Assembly: GCF_022664395.1 (NCBI RefSeq)
Contig: NZ_JAKRET010000020.1
Coordinates: 1-55,043 of the forward strand
Source of the DNA: Sphingomonas lacusdianchii
Lineage (GTDB): Bacteria; Pseudomonadota; Alphaproteobacteria; Sphingomonadales; Sphingomonadaceae
Length of the DNA stretch: 55,043 nt
Direction of reading: 5' to 3'
The notes below the pieces were generated by a model that made no database searches, was not told the DNA's origin, and was given only the letters and a program-made list of their open reading frames with translations. The position numbers and the translations under genes were made by a program. Positions 1 to 8,932 of the stretch are shown here, piece by piece (position 1 is the first letter of the stretch; each line of letters begins with the position of its first letter).

Positions 1-162
1 AAGATATCGTTTGAGATTGGCGAGTACCTGATGCGATCACGCTACGAGGGATGGCTGAAGCCGGGTAGTCCCGGTGCGTGGGCGAACGACTTCGCAGCGA
101 GCCTGGAAACTTGCTGGAAACCTTCTACGGCGCTCATGCCTTGGCGGGTGGTCAAACGATAA
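1..162 (+). CDS. 3' end of an unrecognised gene (partial)
   Basis: Frame 1 is open from the window edge to a TAA at 160-162, giving the last 53 residues of a protein whose start lies outside. The peptide is rich in Trp and ends in WRVVKR. I do not recognise the family. It lies in the transposon side of the Tn3 inverted repeat at 3818-3855, so it may be a passenger gene of that element, or its reading may be chance. The next gene, the resolvase, is on the opposite strand and converges on it. Confidence 0.35.
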   Translation, partial: KISFEIGEYLMRSRYEGWLKPGSPGAWANDFAASLETCWKPSTALMPWRVVKR

Positions 163-200
163 TTCAGCGTCTTTACGACAGGATCAGATGCCGAGAATTC

Positions 201-830
201 TTATTCCGCAATTTTGATATCGGGAGCCGTCTCCACCCGCGCCCGTCCAACGATCGCGGCGACGGTGTTCTTGCTGAGGCCGAGGTCGCGCGCGATCCAG
301 CGATAGCTGCGGCCCTCGGCGACGAGCGTTAACACCCTGGGGCCGAGCCGGTCGGATTTGGGGCGGTCGCCGGTCTGCCGCCCGAGTTTGCGACCCCGCG
401 CCCGCGCCGCGGCAAGGCCGGAGCGAACCCGCTCGCTCAGCATGTCGCGCTCGAACTGCGCGATGCCAGCAAGCATCGTTGCCATCATCCGTCCGTGCGG
501 CGTGTCGACCTCGAACGTCATGCCGCTCATCGCGACAACCGACACGCGCCAGCCCGACAGCCGGTTGAGTGTGTCGAGCAGGTCCTGCGTCGAGCGTCCC
601 CAGCGACTGAGTTCGGTAACGAGGATCGCATCGATGTGGCGGGCTTGGGCCAGCTTCATCACTTCGCCGCGTGCCGAGCGGTTGGCCTTCATGCCCGAGG
701 CGGTTTCGCGGAAGACCTCGATCACCTCATAGCCGCCACGTTCGGCGAAACCGGCAAGGTCACGCAGCTGCCGCTCACACGATTGGTCGACGGTCGAGAC
801 CCTGGCGTAGATGGCGGCGCGTTGTCCCAA
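201..830 (-). CDS. tnpR: Tn3-type serine resolvase
   Basis: This 209-residue protein is a small serine recombinase, which resolves the cointegrate formed during replicative Tn3 transposition by recombining two res sites. The N-terminal catalytic domain opens with YARVST, placing the nucleophile at Ser12, followed by the LSRWGRS and ERDMLSERVRSG segments of the family. The C-terminal 50 residues form the helix-turn-helix that binds res (WIARDLGLSKNTVAAIV). The length is a little above the usual 180-200. It is transcribed away from tnpA, and the two genes share the 94-bp gap where res should lie. Confidence 0.93.
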   Translation of the reverse strand: MGQRAAIYARVSTVDQSCERQLRDLAGFAERGGYEVIEVFRETASGMKANRSARGEVMKLAQARHIDAILVTELSRWGRSTQDLLDTLNRLSGWRVSVVAMSGMTFEVDTPHGRMMATMLAGIAQFERDMLSERVRSGLAAARARGRKLGRQTGDRPKSDRLGPRVLTLVAEGRSYRWIARDLGLSKNTVAAIVGRARVETAPDIKIAE

Positions 831-924
831 TTGAACCTTCCCGAAAACCGGCCCCGAAAAGCCTTGATCTGCGTAGGCTCAGTGTTGTCCAAAACAGACT
901 TCTGTTCAACAGGGACACTGGGCC
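831..924. promoter_or_regulatory. res-like site and divergent tnpR/tnpA promoter region
   Basis: The 94 bp between the divergent resolvase and transposase starts is where Tn3 elements carry the resolution site and both promoters. The stretch at about 880-921 shows inverted halves (AGTGTTGTCC against GGGACACT, and AACAGA against TCTGTT) typical of resolvase binding subsites. The exact crossover position cannot be assigned by eye. Confidence 0.55.
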
Positions 925-3822
925 ATGCCGCGCCGCCATATCCTGAGCGCCCGGCAGCGGTCGGCGCTGCTCGACCTGCCGAGCGACGAGGCGTCGCTGC
1001 TGCGGCACTACATTCTGGCCGATGACGACCTGATCCATATCGACCGGCGACGCCGCCCGGAGAACCGGATCGGCTTCGCACTGCAACTGTGCGCGCTGCG
1101 ATATCCCGGCCGGATGCTGACACCGGGCGAGGTGATCCCGCTGCCGGTGTCCGCCTTCCTCGGCGCCCAGCTCGGCATCGCCGGCGACACGCTCGTCCGC
1201 TATGCCGTCCGGCGTCAGACCCGCCAGCAGCACATGGAGGTGCTGCGCCGGACCTACGGCTACAGGACGTTCCCCGGTCAGGGCGCACCAGCACGCGCGT
1301 TTCGCGACTGGCTGCTGACCGAAGCCGAACAGGCGCGCTCGAATGACGATCTCGCCCGGCGCTTCATCGCCCGCTGCCGCGACACCATGACCATCCTGCC
1401 GGCGATCACCACCATCGAGCGATTGTGCGCCGACGCGCTGGTCGCGGCCGAGCGCAATATCGAGAAGCGGATCGCCACACGTCTCGATCGCGTCGCCTGC
1501 GCCCGGCTCGACCGGCTGACGACCGAGATGCTGCCGGGTGCGATCAGCCGCTTCATCTGGCTGCGCCGGATCGAGCCGGGCAACAATTCCGCCGCGGCGA
1601 ACCGGCTGCTCGACCGGTTGGAGTTCCTGCGCGCGATGAACCTCGGCGCTGACCTGCTCGCCGGCGTCCCGCCGCACCGCGTCGCCCGCCTGCGCCGGCA
1701 GGGCGAACGCTATTTCGCCGATGGCCTGCGCGATCTCAGTGCCGACCGGCGTCGCGCCATCCTCGCGGTCTGCATCATCGAGTGGGCGACCGCGACCGCC
1801 GATGCGGTGATCGAAACGCATGACCGTATCGTCGGCCGGACCTGGCGCGAGGCGAAGCAGGTCCACGATGCGCGCGCCGCGGAAACCAGAGGCGCGGTCA
1901 CCGCGACGCTGGACCGGTTCGCCATGCTCGGCCGATCGCTGCTCGATGCGCATGGCGACGGCGCGTCGCTGGACGATGCAGTCGTCCGCGCGGCGGGCTG
2001 GGACCGGCTCGACCGCCTCGTCGCGACGGCCAGAACGCTGACCGACACGCTGGGTGACGATCCGCTGGCCCATGTCGATCAGGGCTATCACCGCTTTCGT
2101 CGCTATGCGCTGCGTATGTTCCGCTGCCTCGACTTGGCAGCCGCGCCGGTTGCCCGGCCCCTGCTCGATGCGGTGAACGCTATCGCCGCCAGGGGCCAAC
2201 TGCCGGCGACCGACGACTTCCTGCGCCCGCATTCCAAATGGCGGCGTCAGTTGCGGGTAAAGGGCGACGACGATGCGCGTCTCCGCGAGGTCGCGGTGAT
2301 GTTCCACCTGCGCGACGCCCTGCGCTCGGGCGATATCTGGCTCGACCGCTCGCACCGCTATGGTGACCTGCGGCATGTCCTCGTGCCGATGACGGTTGCG
2401 CGTGCCATGAAACTGGCGGTCCCGCCCGACCCGCATGTCTGGCTCGCCGAGCGCAAGGCGCGGCTTGCCGATGCCCTCACCCGGCTCGGTCGCGCCGCAC
2501 GCAACGGCACGATCCCGCATAGCAGCATCGAGGACGGGACGCTGCGCATCGACCGCCTAACCGCCGATGCGCCAGACGGGATCGAGGAGTTGCTGCTCGA
2601 CCTGTACCGTCGCCTGCCGCCCGTTCGCATCACCGACCTGCTGCTCGAAGTCGATGCGGCGCTCGGCTTCACCGATGCCTTTACCCATCTACGCACCGGT
2701 ATACCGTGCGGCGACCGGATCGGCCTGCTCAACGTCCTGCTCGCCGAGGGGCTGAACCTCGGCCTGCGCAAGATGGCCGATGCGTGCAACACGCACGATT
2801 ACTGGCAGCTCTCCCGCCTCGCGCGCTGGCATGTCGAGAGCGAGGCGATCGACCAGGCGCTGGCCGTCGTGGTCGCGGCGCAGGGCGACCTGCCGATGGC
2901 GCGGGTCTGGGGCATGGGCACCACTGCCTCGGCCGATGGCCAGTTCTACCCCGCCGCGCGACAGGGCGAGGCGATGAACACGGTCAACGCCCGCTACGGC
3001 AACGATCCCGGCATCAAGGCCTATACCCACGTCAACGACCGCTTCGCGCCATTCGCGTCGCAGGCCATCCCTGCGACCGTCAGCGAGGCACCCTATCTGC
3101 TCGACGGGCTGACGATGAACGAGGCCGGGCGGCGTATCGAGGAGCAGTACGCCGACACCGGCGGATTTACCGACCATCTGTTCGGGATCAGCGCCATGCT
3201 CGGTTACCGCCTCGTGCTGCGCATCCGCGATCTGCCGTCCAAGCGACTGTACGTGTTCAATCCCGCCGCCACGCCCGCCGAACTGCGTCCCCTGGTGGGC
3301 GGCAAGGCGCGCGAGGCGCTCATCGTATCCAACTGGCCCGACCTGTTCCGCTGCGCCGCCACCATGAGCACAGGGCAGGTCGCCCCAAGCCGCATCCTGC
3401 GCAAGTTCGCCGCCTATCCGCGCCAGAACGATCTGGCGGCCGCGCTGCGCGAGGTCGGCCGGATCGAGCGCACGCTGTTCATCATCGAATGGATTCTCGA
3501 TACCGGCATGCAGCGCCGCGCGCAGGTCGGCCTCAACAAGGGCGAGGCGCACCACGCGCTGAAGAACGCTCTGCGCATCGGCCGACAGGGCGAGATCCGC
3601 GACCGCACCACCGAGGGCCAGCACTACCGGATCGCGGGCCTAAACCTGCTCACCGCCATCATCGTCTATTGGAACACCCTGCACCTTGGCCATGCCGTCG
3701 ACGCGCGGCGACGCGAAGGGCTGGACACCCCCGACCATCTTCTCGCCCACGTCTCTCCCCTGGGGTGGGCGCACATCCTGCTCACCGGCGAATACCTCTG
3801 GCCAAAAGACGCCGACGTTTAG
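925..3822 (+). CDS. tnpA: Tn3-family transposase
   Basis: This 965-residue protein is a replicative DDE transposase. The N-terminal third (MPRRHILSARQR onward) is the DUF4158-type DNA-binding region found in Tn3 transposases. The C-terminal half is the Tn3 DDE domain, with recognisable segments such as YTHVNDRFAPF, ILDTGMQRRAQ and GLNLLTAIIVYWNT. The length fits the family (about 950-1000). The stop codon lies inside the terminal inverted repeat, a compact arrangement seen in other Tn3 elements. It looks full length, so the element may be functional. Confidence 0.95.
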   Translation: MPRRHILSARQRSALLDLPSDEASLLRHYILADDDLIHIDRRRRPENRIGFALQLCALRYPGRMLTPGEVIPLPVSAFLGAQLGIAGDTLVRYAVRRQTRQQHMEVLRRTYGYRTFPGQGAPARAFRDWLLTEAEQARSNDDLARRFIARCRDTMTILPAITTIERLCADALVAAERNIEKRIATRLDRVACARLDRLTTEMLPGAISRFIWLRRIEPGNNSAAANRLLDRLEFLRAMNLGADLLAGVPPHRVARLRRQGERYFADGLRDLSADRRRAILAVCIIEWATATADAVIETHDRIVGRTWREAKQVHDARAAETRGAVTATLDRFAMLGRSLLDAHGDGASLDDAVVRAAGWDRLDRLVATARTLTDTLGDDPLAHVDQGYHRFRRYALRMFRCLDLAAAPVARPLLDAVNAIAARGQLPATDDFLRPHSKWRRQLRVKGDDDARLREVAVMFHLRDALRSGDIWLDRSHRYGDLRHVLVPMTVARAMKLAVPPDPHVWLAERKARLADALTRLGRAARNGTIPHSSIEDGTLRIDRLTADAPDGIEELLLDLYRRLPPVRITDLLLEVDAALGFTDAFTHLRTGIPCGDRIGLLNVLLAEGLNLGLRKMADACNTHDYWQLSRLARWHVESEAIDQALAVVVAAQGDLPMARVWGMGTTASADGQFYPAARQGEAMNTVNARYGNDPGIKAYTHVNDRFAPFASQAIPATVSEAPYLLDGLTMNEAGRRIEEQYADTGGFTDHLFGISAMLGYRLVLRIRDLPSKRLYVFNPAATPAELRPLVGGKAREALIVSNWPDLFRCAATMSTGQVAPSRILRKFAAYPRQNDLAAALREVGRIERTLFIIEWILDTGMQRRAQVGLNKGEAHHALKNALRIGRQGEIRDRTTEGQHYRIAGLNLLTAIIVYWNTLHLGHAVDARRREGLDTPDHLLAHVSPLGWAHILLTGEYLWPKDADV

Positions 3823-3855
3823 GGTGTCATTTCGCCCTCAGCCGGAACCGACCCC
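3818..3855. repeat. Right terminal inverted repeat of the Tn3 element
   Basis: The bottom strand reads inward from the end as GGGGTCGGTTCC, then GGCTGAGGGCGAAATGACAC, giving 38 bp in all. It overlaps the tnpA stop codon. Immediately after it, autotransporter coding sequence begins in mid-gene. Confidence 0.8.
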
Positions 3856-6800
3856 TATAGTGGCGGCACGACGCAGCTGACCAACACCGCATCGGGTGTG
3901 ATCGAGGCGACCGGCACGCAATCGGTCGCGGTCGCGGCCGCCGAAAGCGCGCTCGACCTCGTCAACGCCGGAACGATCCGCGGCGGGGCCGGCACGCGGC
4001 TGACCGATGTCGAAAACTCGAGCTTCGCTTATTTCGCCGCATCCGATTACCTCGCCGGCGCGATTCAGACGTCGGACGAAGATACCGGTTTTTTGACGAT
4101 CGCCGACCGCATCATCAACACCGGCACGATCGTCGGCTCGATCAACGTTGCCGTCGGCGACGACCGGATCGAGAATTACGGCCGGATCGAAGGCGATGTC
4201 TTCCTCGGCGCCGGCAACGACACCTTCCTGCATCGTCTGTCGGCGACGCTGATCGGTGCCGTCGATGCCGGCGAAGGCGATGACAGCTTCATCGTCGATG
4301 CGACCGGCGGTGGCACGCTGAACGGCGATCAGTTCATCAATTTCGAACGCTTCAGCCAGACCGGATCGGGCGACGTCCGCTACACCGGTAATTTCCGCCT
4401 GAACACGATCGATCTGTCGGGCGGCACGATCAGCGTCGCTGCCGGACAGACGCTGACCAGCGACGGCGCGTTCACCATCACCGGATCGGACGCGGTCGAA
4501 ACGGTCGTCAATGACGGCACCATCACTGGCGGCGTCACGCTGGGCGGCGGCAACGACCAGGTCGTCAATCGCGGCACGATCGGCGGGGCGGTGCTGCTGG
4601 GTGCCGGCGACGACAGCTTCGTCGACGGTCCGAACGGCAGCGTCGCGGGTGGCATCGATGGCGGCACCGGCACCGACAGCTACAATGTCGTGCTGGCCGG
4701 CAATCGCACCGGCGTGAATGCGCACAGCAATTTCGAACGGCTGTCGCTCGAGGGCACCGGTACGCTGACCCTCGGCCTGACCCAGAGCTTCCAGACGACG
4801 ACGCTGGCCGGCACCGGCCTCAACGCGACGCTGGGCGGCTTCTCGCTCGGCACCGTTACGGGGTCGGACGCCGCCGAGCAGTTGATGGTCGATGGCGATG
4901 TCGCCTCGGTCGCACTGGGGGCGGGCAACGACATGCTGGCGATCGGCGCGCAGACCGCCGCCGGCAGCTATGACGGTGGCACGGGCAGCGATACGCTCGC
5001 CTTCGCCAATGCCGGGGCGGTGATACTGACCGGAACCGCGACCGGGTTCGAACAGGTCGCGCTGACCAATGGATCGCTGACGGTTGCCGGTACACTCGGC
5101 GCCGCCAATGCGCCGCTGTCGTTCGGCGACGGGGCGCAGGTGGTAACGGTCGCCTCGGGCGGCACGCTGGCCGGGGTGATCGATCTGGGCGCGGGCAACG
5201 ATGCGCTGCGGCTCACGACGGGCAGCACGCTGAACGGCACCGTCGCGGGTGGTGCGGGCAGCGACAGCGTTATCCTGACCCTCGCCGGCGATCGTACGCT
5301 GGGCGGCGTCCTCACCGGCTTCGAAACCTTCACCAGCGAAGGCACTGGCACGCTGACCCTGACCGGCACCCACGCCTATGACGTGGTCAATGCCGGGACC
5401 AGCCTGACCGTGGCCAGCGGATCGACGCTCACCGCGCCGCAGGTCCGCTTCGGGAGCGGCGATCAGCGCTTCACCATCGCCGGCGGCTTTACCGGCGCGG
5501 TCGATGGCGGCGCGGGCAGCGATACGGTGGCGATCACCGGCGGCAACACGGCGTTCAGCACCGTTACAAATGTCGAGACGCTGGCAATGTCGGGCGGGTT
5601 CGCCACCGTCTCGGGCAATGCGACGCTCGGCAGCGTCGACATGACCGGCGGGCGTCTGGTCGGTCTGGCCGGATCGGTGCTGAACGGGACGTTCGCGGTG
5701 CGCAGCGGGGCGACCTTCGGCTCGGCGGGGACCGTCAACGGCAACGTCACCGTCGCGGGCATCCTCAGCCCCGGCGCGTCGCCGGGCACGATGACGGTCA
5801 ACGGCAATGTCTCGTTCGCCGCGGGTTCGCTGTCGCTGTTCGAATTCACCCCGACCGTGCAGGACAAGCTGGTCATCAACGGCACGCTTGCGATCGCATC
5901 GGGTTCGACGCTGCAACTGACGCAGAGCGGCGGCACGCTGCGCCCGGGCACCAGCTACGACCTGATCACCGCCAGCGGCGGCATCACCGGCAGCTTCACC
6001 ACGATCCAGAAGCCCGACAGCCTGTTCGGCTTCGTCGTCCAGCGCAACGACCGCATCCAGCTGCTCGGTCAGTTCGTGAACGAAACCGGCTTCGCGCCGC
6101 AGGTTAGCCGATCGGTCACCTATGCCAACACCGTGCTGCAGACGCAGCCCGCGACCAGCGCGCTGTTCGCGGTGCTGCCGGCGCTGACGACGTCGGGTGG
6201 CGGTTCGAATGCGCAGGCGTTCGCGCGTCTGACCCCCGAAGCCTATGCCAGCGCGACGCAGGTCGGCGTCGAGAACGCGCTCGCCCTGACCGACATCGCG
6301 CGTGGTCCGGGTTTCGCCACCAACCGTGGCGAGGCCGGCGGCTTCACCTTCGGGCAAGCGATGGGCAGCTGGTACCGTCTGGCCGCCGATCGGTCGGAGG
6401 GCGTGTCGCGCGCCGCCACCAACAGCTACGGCTTTGTCGGCGGCATCGGCTATGGCGACAGCGCATGGTCGGTCGGGGCCTTTACCGGCTTCGTCAACAG
6501 CCGTCAGCGCATCGACGCACTCGCCGCGCGCACCGGCGTCGATGGCTGGGTCGCGGGCGTCCATGGCCGCTATGCAACCGGCAAGCTCGGCTTCGGTGCA
6601 TCGATCGCCTATTATGGCGGCAAGGCCGATACCGACCGCGCACTGCCGGCCAGCGTCGCCTCGCGCGCCAGCTATGACCTGACCAGCGTCGTCGGCGACC
6701 TGTCGGCGCACTACACGATCGACATGGGCGAATGGGCGCTGCGGCCGCGCGCCGGCGTGACCTATATCCGCACCTCGCGCGATCAGTTGGTCGAGGCCGG

Positions 6801-7152
6801 CGGTCCGTTCGTGCTGACCGTCGCCGCCGACAAGCATGTCGCGAGCTTCGCCGATGCGGGCGTGGGCTTCGCACGGGCGGAAACGTCGGACGCCGCGTTC
6901 CGCCCGTTCGTGTCGCTCGGCCTGCGCTATCAGATCGAGGGGCAGCGTGCCGATGCGGTGGCGGGCTATGCCGGCGGGCCGCTCGGCCTGGTAGCGCTCG
7001 GCGCGAGCCGGGCACAGACGGTCGGCACGATCACGGCGGGCCTGACCCAGCGCGTGACCGACGGCCTCGACCTGTTCTCGACCGCGTCGGCCCAGACCGG
7101 ACCGAGCGACAACCGCGCCGCGATCAGCACCGGCGCCCGGTTGCGCTTCTGA
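3856..7152 (+). pseudogene. Autotransporter, 5' end removed by Tn3 insertion
   Basis: The frame is open from the transposon boundary, with an internal GTG at 3898 that gives 1,084 residues. The first residues after the boundary (YSGGTTQLTNTASG) already read as passenger-domain beta-helix, so signal peptide and N-terminus are missing. About 750 residues of Gly/Thr/Asp-rich passenger follow, with many NDT and GAGND-like turns and an extracellular linker near LSPGASPGTM. The last 280 or so residues form the outer-membrane beta-barrel, from GQAMGSWYR to a terminal aromatic RLRF. An intact gene would be a type V secreted surface protein. Without a signal peptide this copy cannot be exported, unless the transposon excises. 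Confidence 0.88.
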
Positions 7153-7158
7153 TCGGAG

Positions 7159-7186
7159 AGCCCGCGTTCCGCTTGGGGCGCGGGCT
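7159..7186 (+). terminator. Hairpin terminator after the autotransporter
   Basis: A perfect 8-bp stem (AGCCCGCG with CGCGGGCT) begins 7 bases after the autotransporter stop. It has no strong T-run, so it could be weak or partly Rho-dependent. Confidence 0.5.
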
Positions 7187-7189
7187 GTT

Positions 7190-7505
7190 CGGTTCACGCG
7201 AAGGCGCGAAGGCACGAAGAAGATTGGTTCGCGCGGAGGCGCGGAGAAGGAGTAGAACGGAATTTCGCGCAAAGGCGCAAAGGACGCAAAGGGTTACACG
7301 CAAACGACCGGATCACGATCGGTAGACCGCTGCGCCTGCTGCAATATGCGATAAAAGCCGCTGGCGCGGGAGGCAGCGCCCCAAACGTACTCTGCGTCCT
7401 TTGCGCCTTTGCGCGAACCAAAAGCTTCTTCTCTCCGCGCCTCTACGCCTCTGAGCGAAATCTATATTCTTCGTGCCTTCGCGCCTTCGCGTGAACCAAT
7501 GCCTC
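7190..7505. repeat. Composite interspersed inverted repeat, copy 1
   Basis: The left half carries short tandem motifs of three types in order (GCGAAGGC, GCGGAGGC, GCAAAGGC). The right half carries their complements in reverse order, making a roughly 300-bp imperfect palindrome. The middle holds a core with CGATCGGTAGAC and GCCGCTGGCGCGGG, which is also found in the copies at 13.8 and 21.9 kb. It is open in several frames but encodes only low-complexity Arg/Ala peptides, which I regard as spurious. Confidence 0.75.
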
Positions 7506-7520
7506 CCCTTCGCACGAACC

Positions 7521-7556
7521 AAAAAAACCCGCCCCCTCCCGACACGGGAAGGGGCG
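7521..7556 (-). terminator. Intrinsic terminator of the PRC-like gene
   Basis: On the minus strand a GC-rich hairpin (CGCCCC..TTCCC against GGGAGGGGGCG) is followed by seven consecutive T residues. It lies about 45 bases past the stop of the 7601-8497 gene. Confidence 0.72.
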
Positions 7557-7600
7557 AGCCGGGACGGCTTCGGTGGGGAGTGATGCCGCCCCGAACCGGC

Positions 7601-8497
7601 TTATTCCGCCTGATCCTTCGCGGCGCGCTGCACCTGTCCCTCGCCCATTGCCGAGACCAGCACGCCGCCCTGCACGTTGAAACTATCGGCGGGCAGCGTC
7701 GCGGTGCGGCGGCCGACCGCCATCGTCACCGCCTCGACCCGGCCGGCGGCGTTGCGGCGGACCGACCGGACGCGGCCGATCGCCTCACCCTTGGCATCGC
7801 GCACCGTGCTGCCGGGGTTCAGCGCCGGGATTGCCCCGCCGCCCATCAACGACAGCGCCCCTTCGCCCGAACCGGACGCCGATCCGTTGCCGACCGAACC
7901 CGTGCCCGACCCGCTACCCGACGCCGCACTGCTCACGCTGCCCGCACCGCCCTGCACCGTGCCGACCGCGCCCTGCGCCCGGTCGCGCACCGATCCGGCG
8001 GCACCCTGTACCCGGTCGCGGGTGGTGGCGACGCCACTGCGCACCCGGTCACGTGCCGACCCGACGGTCGAGCGCACCGCATCGGTGCCGATCAGCTGTG
8101 CATCGGCGCTGCCCGAGACACTTCCCGAACCGCTGCCCGACCCGCCGAGCGTCCCGCCCAGCGCCTGTGCGGTGCCATCGATCGCACCATCGCCGCGCGC
8201 CGATCCGCCGCCGCGCACCCGGCCACTGCGCCGGTCGACGCTGCGTTCGGTGGTCACCTCGCCGCTGCCGCGACGGGCGCTGCGGACGCCGGTGTCGGCA
8301 CGGTCGCGGACACGGTCGATGGTCGGGGTGACGGTCCGGTCGAACGTGCCACCGACATTGCCGCCAAGGCCACCGCTCAGGCTGCCGCCCAGACCGCCGG
8401 TCAGCCCACCGCCGCCACCGCCGCCCAGCAGCTGCGCCGAAGCCGGGGTAATCGTCACTGCGGCCAGCGCCGCGCCCATTAGGAACAGGGTCTTCAT
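7601..8497 (-). CDS. Secreted Gly/Ser-rich protein with PRC-barrel-like C-terminus
   Basis: I start this at ATG 8497 because AAGGAGAC lies 6 bases upstream and the product opens with a clear signal peptide (MKTLFLMGAALAAV to ASA), giving 298 residues. A longer frame upstream lacks these signs. Mature residues 20-220 are low complexity: Gly-rich, then Arg/Asp/Ser-rich, with repeated VRDR and SGSGSG runs. The last 80 residues (NPGSTVRDAKGEAIGRV, then VEAVTMAVGRR) resemble a PRC-barrel fold. The function is unknown, and a cell-envelope location is likely. Its promoter matches that of the ECF sigma operon at 10.4 kb, so it is probably a target of that sigma factor. Confidence 0.78.
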   Translation of the reverse strand: MKTLFLMGAALAAVTITPASAQLLGGGGGGGLTGGLGGSLSGGLGGNVGGTFDRTVTPTIDRVRDRADTGVRSARRGSGEVTTERSVDRRSGRVRGGGSARGDGAIDGTAQALGGTLGGSGSGSGSVSGSADAQLIGTDAVRSTVGSARDRVRSGVATTRDRVQGAAGSVRDRAQGAVGTVQGGAGSVSSAASGSGSGTGSVGNGSASGSGEGALSLMGGGAIPALNPGSTVRDAKGEAIGRVRSVRRNAAGRVEAVTMAVGRRTATLPADSFNVQGGVLVSAMGEGQVQRAAKDQAE

Positions 8498-8545
8498 CGC
8501 AATGTCTCCTTTGTTGGTGCGCCACAGGGGCGCTTCGAAAAGGAG

Positions 8546-8571
8546 AACGGATGCCGTTTTCGGTTTAATCC
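8546..8571 (-). promoter_or_regulatory. Predicted ECF-type promoter of the PRC-like gene
   Basis: The minus strand reads GGATTAAAC, 9 bases, then CATCCGTT. That is GGATT-N17-CGTT, with the CGTT about 50 bases upstream of the start codon. The identical 9- and 8-base blocks with identical spacing precede the ECF sigma gene at 10439-10464. Confidence 0.65.
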
Positions 8572-8660
8572 CGGAGCGTGCGATTTTTTGTGAGGGAGCA
8601 CATTTCCGCACCTCAACCATAGCCCTGCGCAGGCGAGACCTCTGCGATAGTCCGCCTCAC

Positions 8661-8746
8661 CGTATCCCCGCGAAGGCGGGGATCCAGGGCCGCGCCCGCA
8701 ACCCTTTGTTTTGTTTGGCTCTGAACCCCTGCCTGCGCGGGGGTAC
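8661..8746. repeat. REP-like palindromic repeat pair
   Basis: Two GC-rich hairpins (CCCCGCGAAGGCGGGG and CCTGCGCGGGGG) face each other about 50 bases apart. The same unit type occurs at 9665-9907 and 23565-23845. Confidence 0.7.
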
Positions 8747-8776
8747 AAACTTAGGGCCAATCGACATTCAGCCTTT

Positions 8777-8879
8777 CCCCTCCCTGGAAGGGAGGGGTCA
8801 GGGGTGGGTTGGCCCGTTGGCGGGCGTGACCTTCCCTCGCAGGCCGACCCACCCCCAGCCCCTCCCTTCCAGGGAGGGG
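8777..8879. repeat. Long inverted repeat, 38-bp arms
   Basis: Arms 8777-8814 and 8842-8879 are complementary at 34 of 38 positions by my hand count. Each arm contains its own small palindrome (CCTCCCTGGAAGGGAGG). The 27-base spacer is non-coding. It would form a very stable hairpin and may block transcription between the convergent or tandem minus-strand units on either side. Confidence 0.75.
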
Positions 8880-8932
8880 AGCAATTTCGTCGCGTTCCGT
8901 GTGAATGTCGATCCGGCCTTAGGTCGAGCCCC

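Larger units (their letters stand above)
1..3855. mobile_element. Tn3-family transposon, right-hand part
   Basis: A serine resolvase and a very large Tn3-type transposase are divergently arranged around a short res-like gap. The right end is a 38-bp terminal repeat whose outward-reading strand begins GGGGTCGGTTCC, the typical GGGG start of Tn3-family ends. No matching left repeat is visible in 1-200, so the element continues beyond the window. The right end abuts autotransporter coding sequence that starts abruptly at 3856, so the transposon interrupted that gene. The flanking 5 bases (TATAG) would be the expected target duplication but cannot be checked here. Confidence 0.88.

Noticed and set aside
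775..2520. A 581-residue minus-strand frame opposite tnpA
   Set aside because: It is antisense to a clear Tn3 transposase and has no recognisable domain.
3838..7272. A 1,144-residue minus-strand frame opposite the autotransporter
   Set aside because: It is an antisense shadow in high-GC DNA. The plus strand encodes a recognisable passenger and barrel.
7194..7522. Short Arg/Ala-rich frames in the composite repeats (also at 13.7-14.0 and 21.86-22.16 kb)
   Set aside because: They are translations of the repeated motifs on either strand, with no ribosome site; such peptides are common annotation artefacts.
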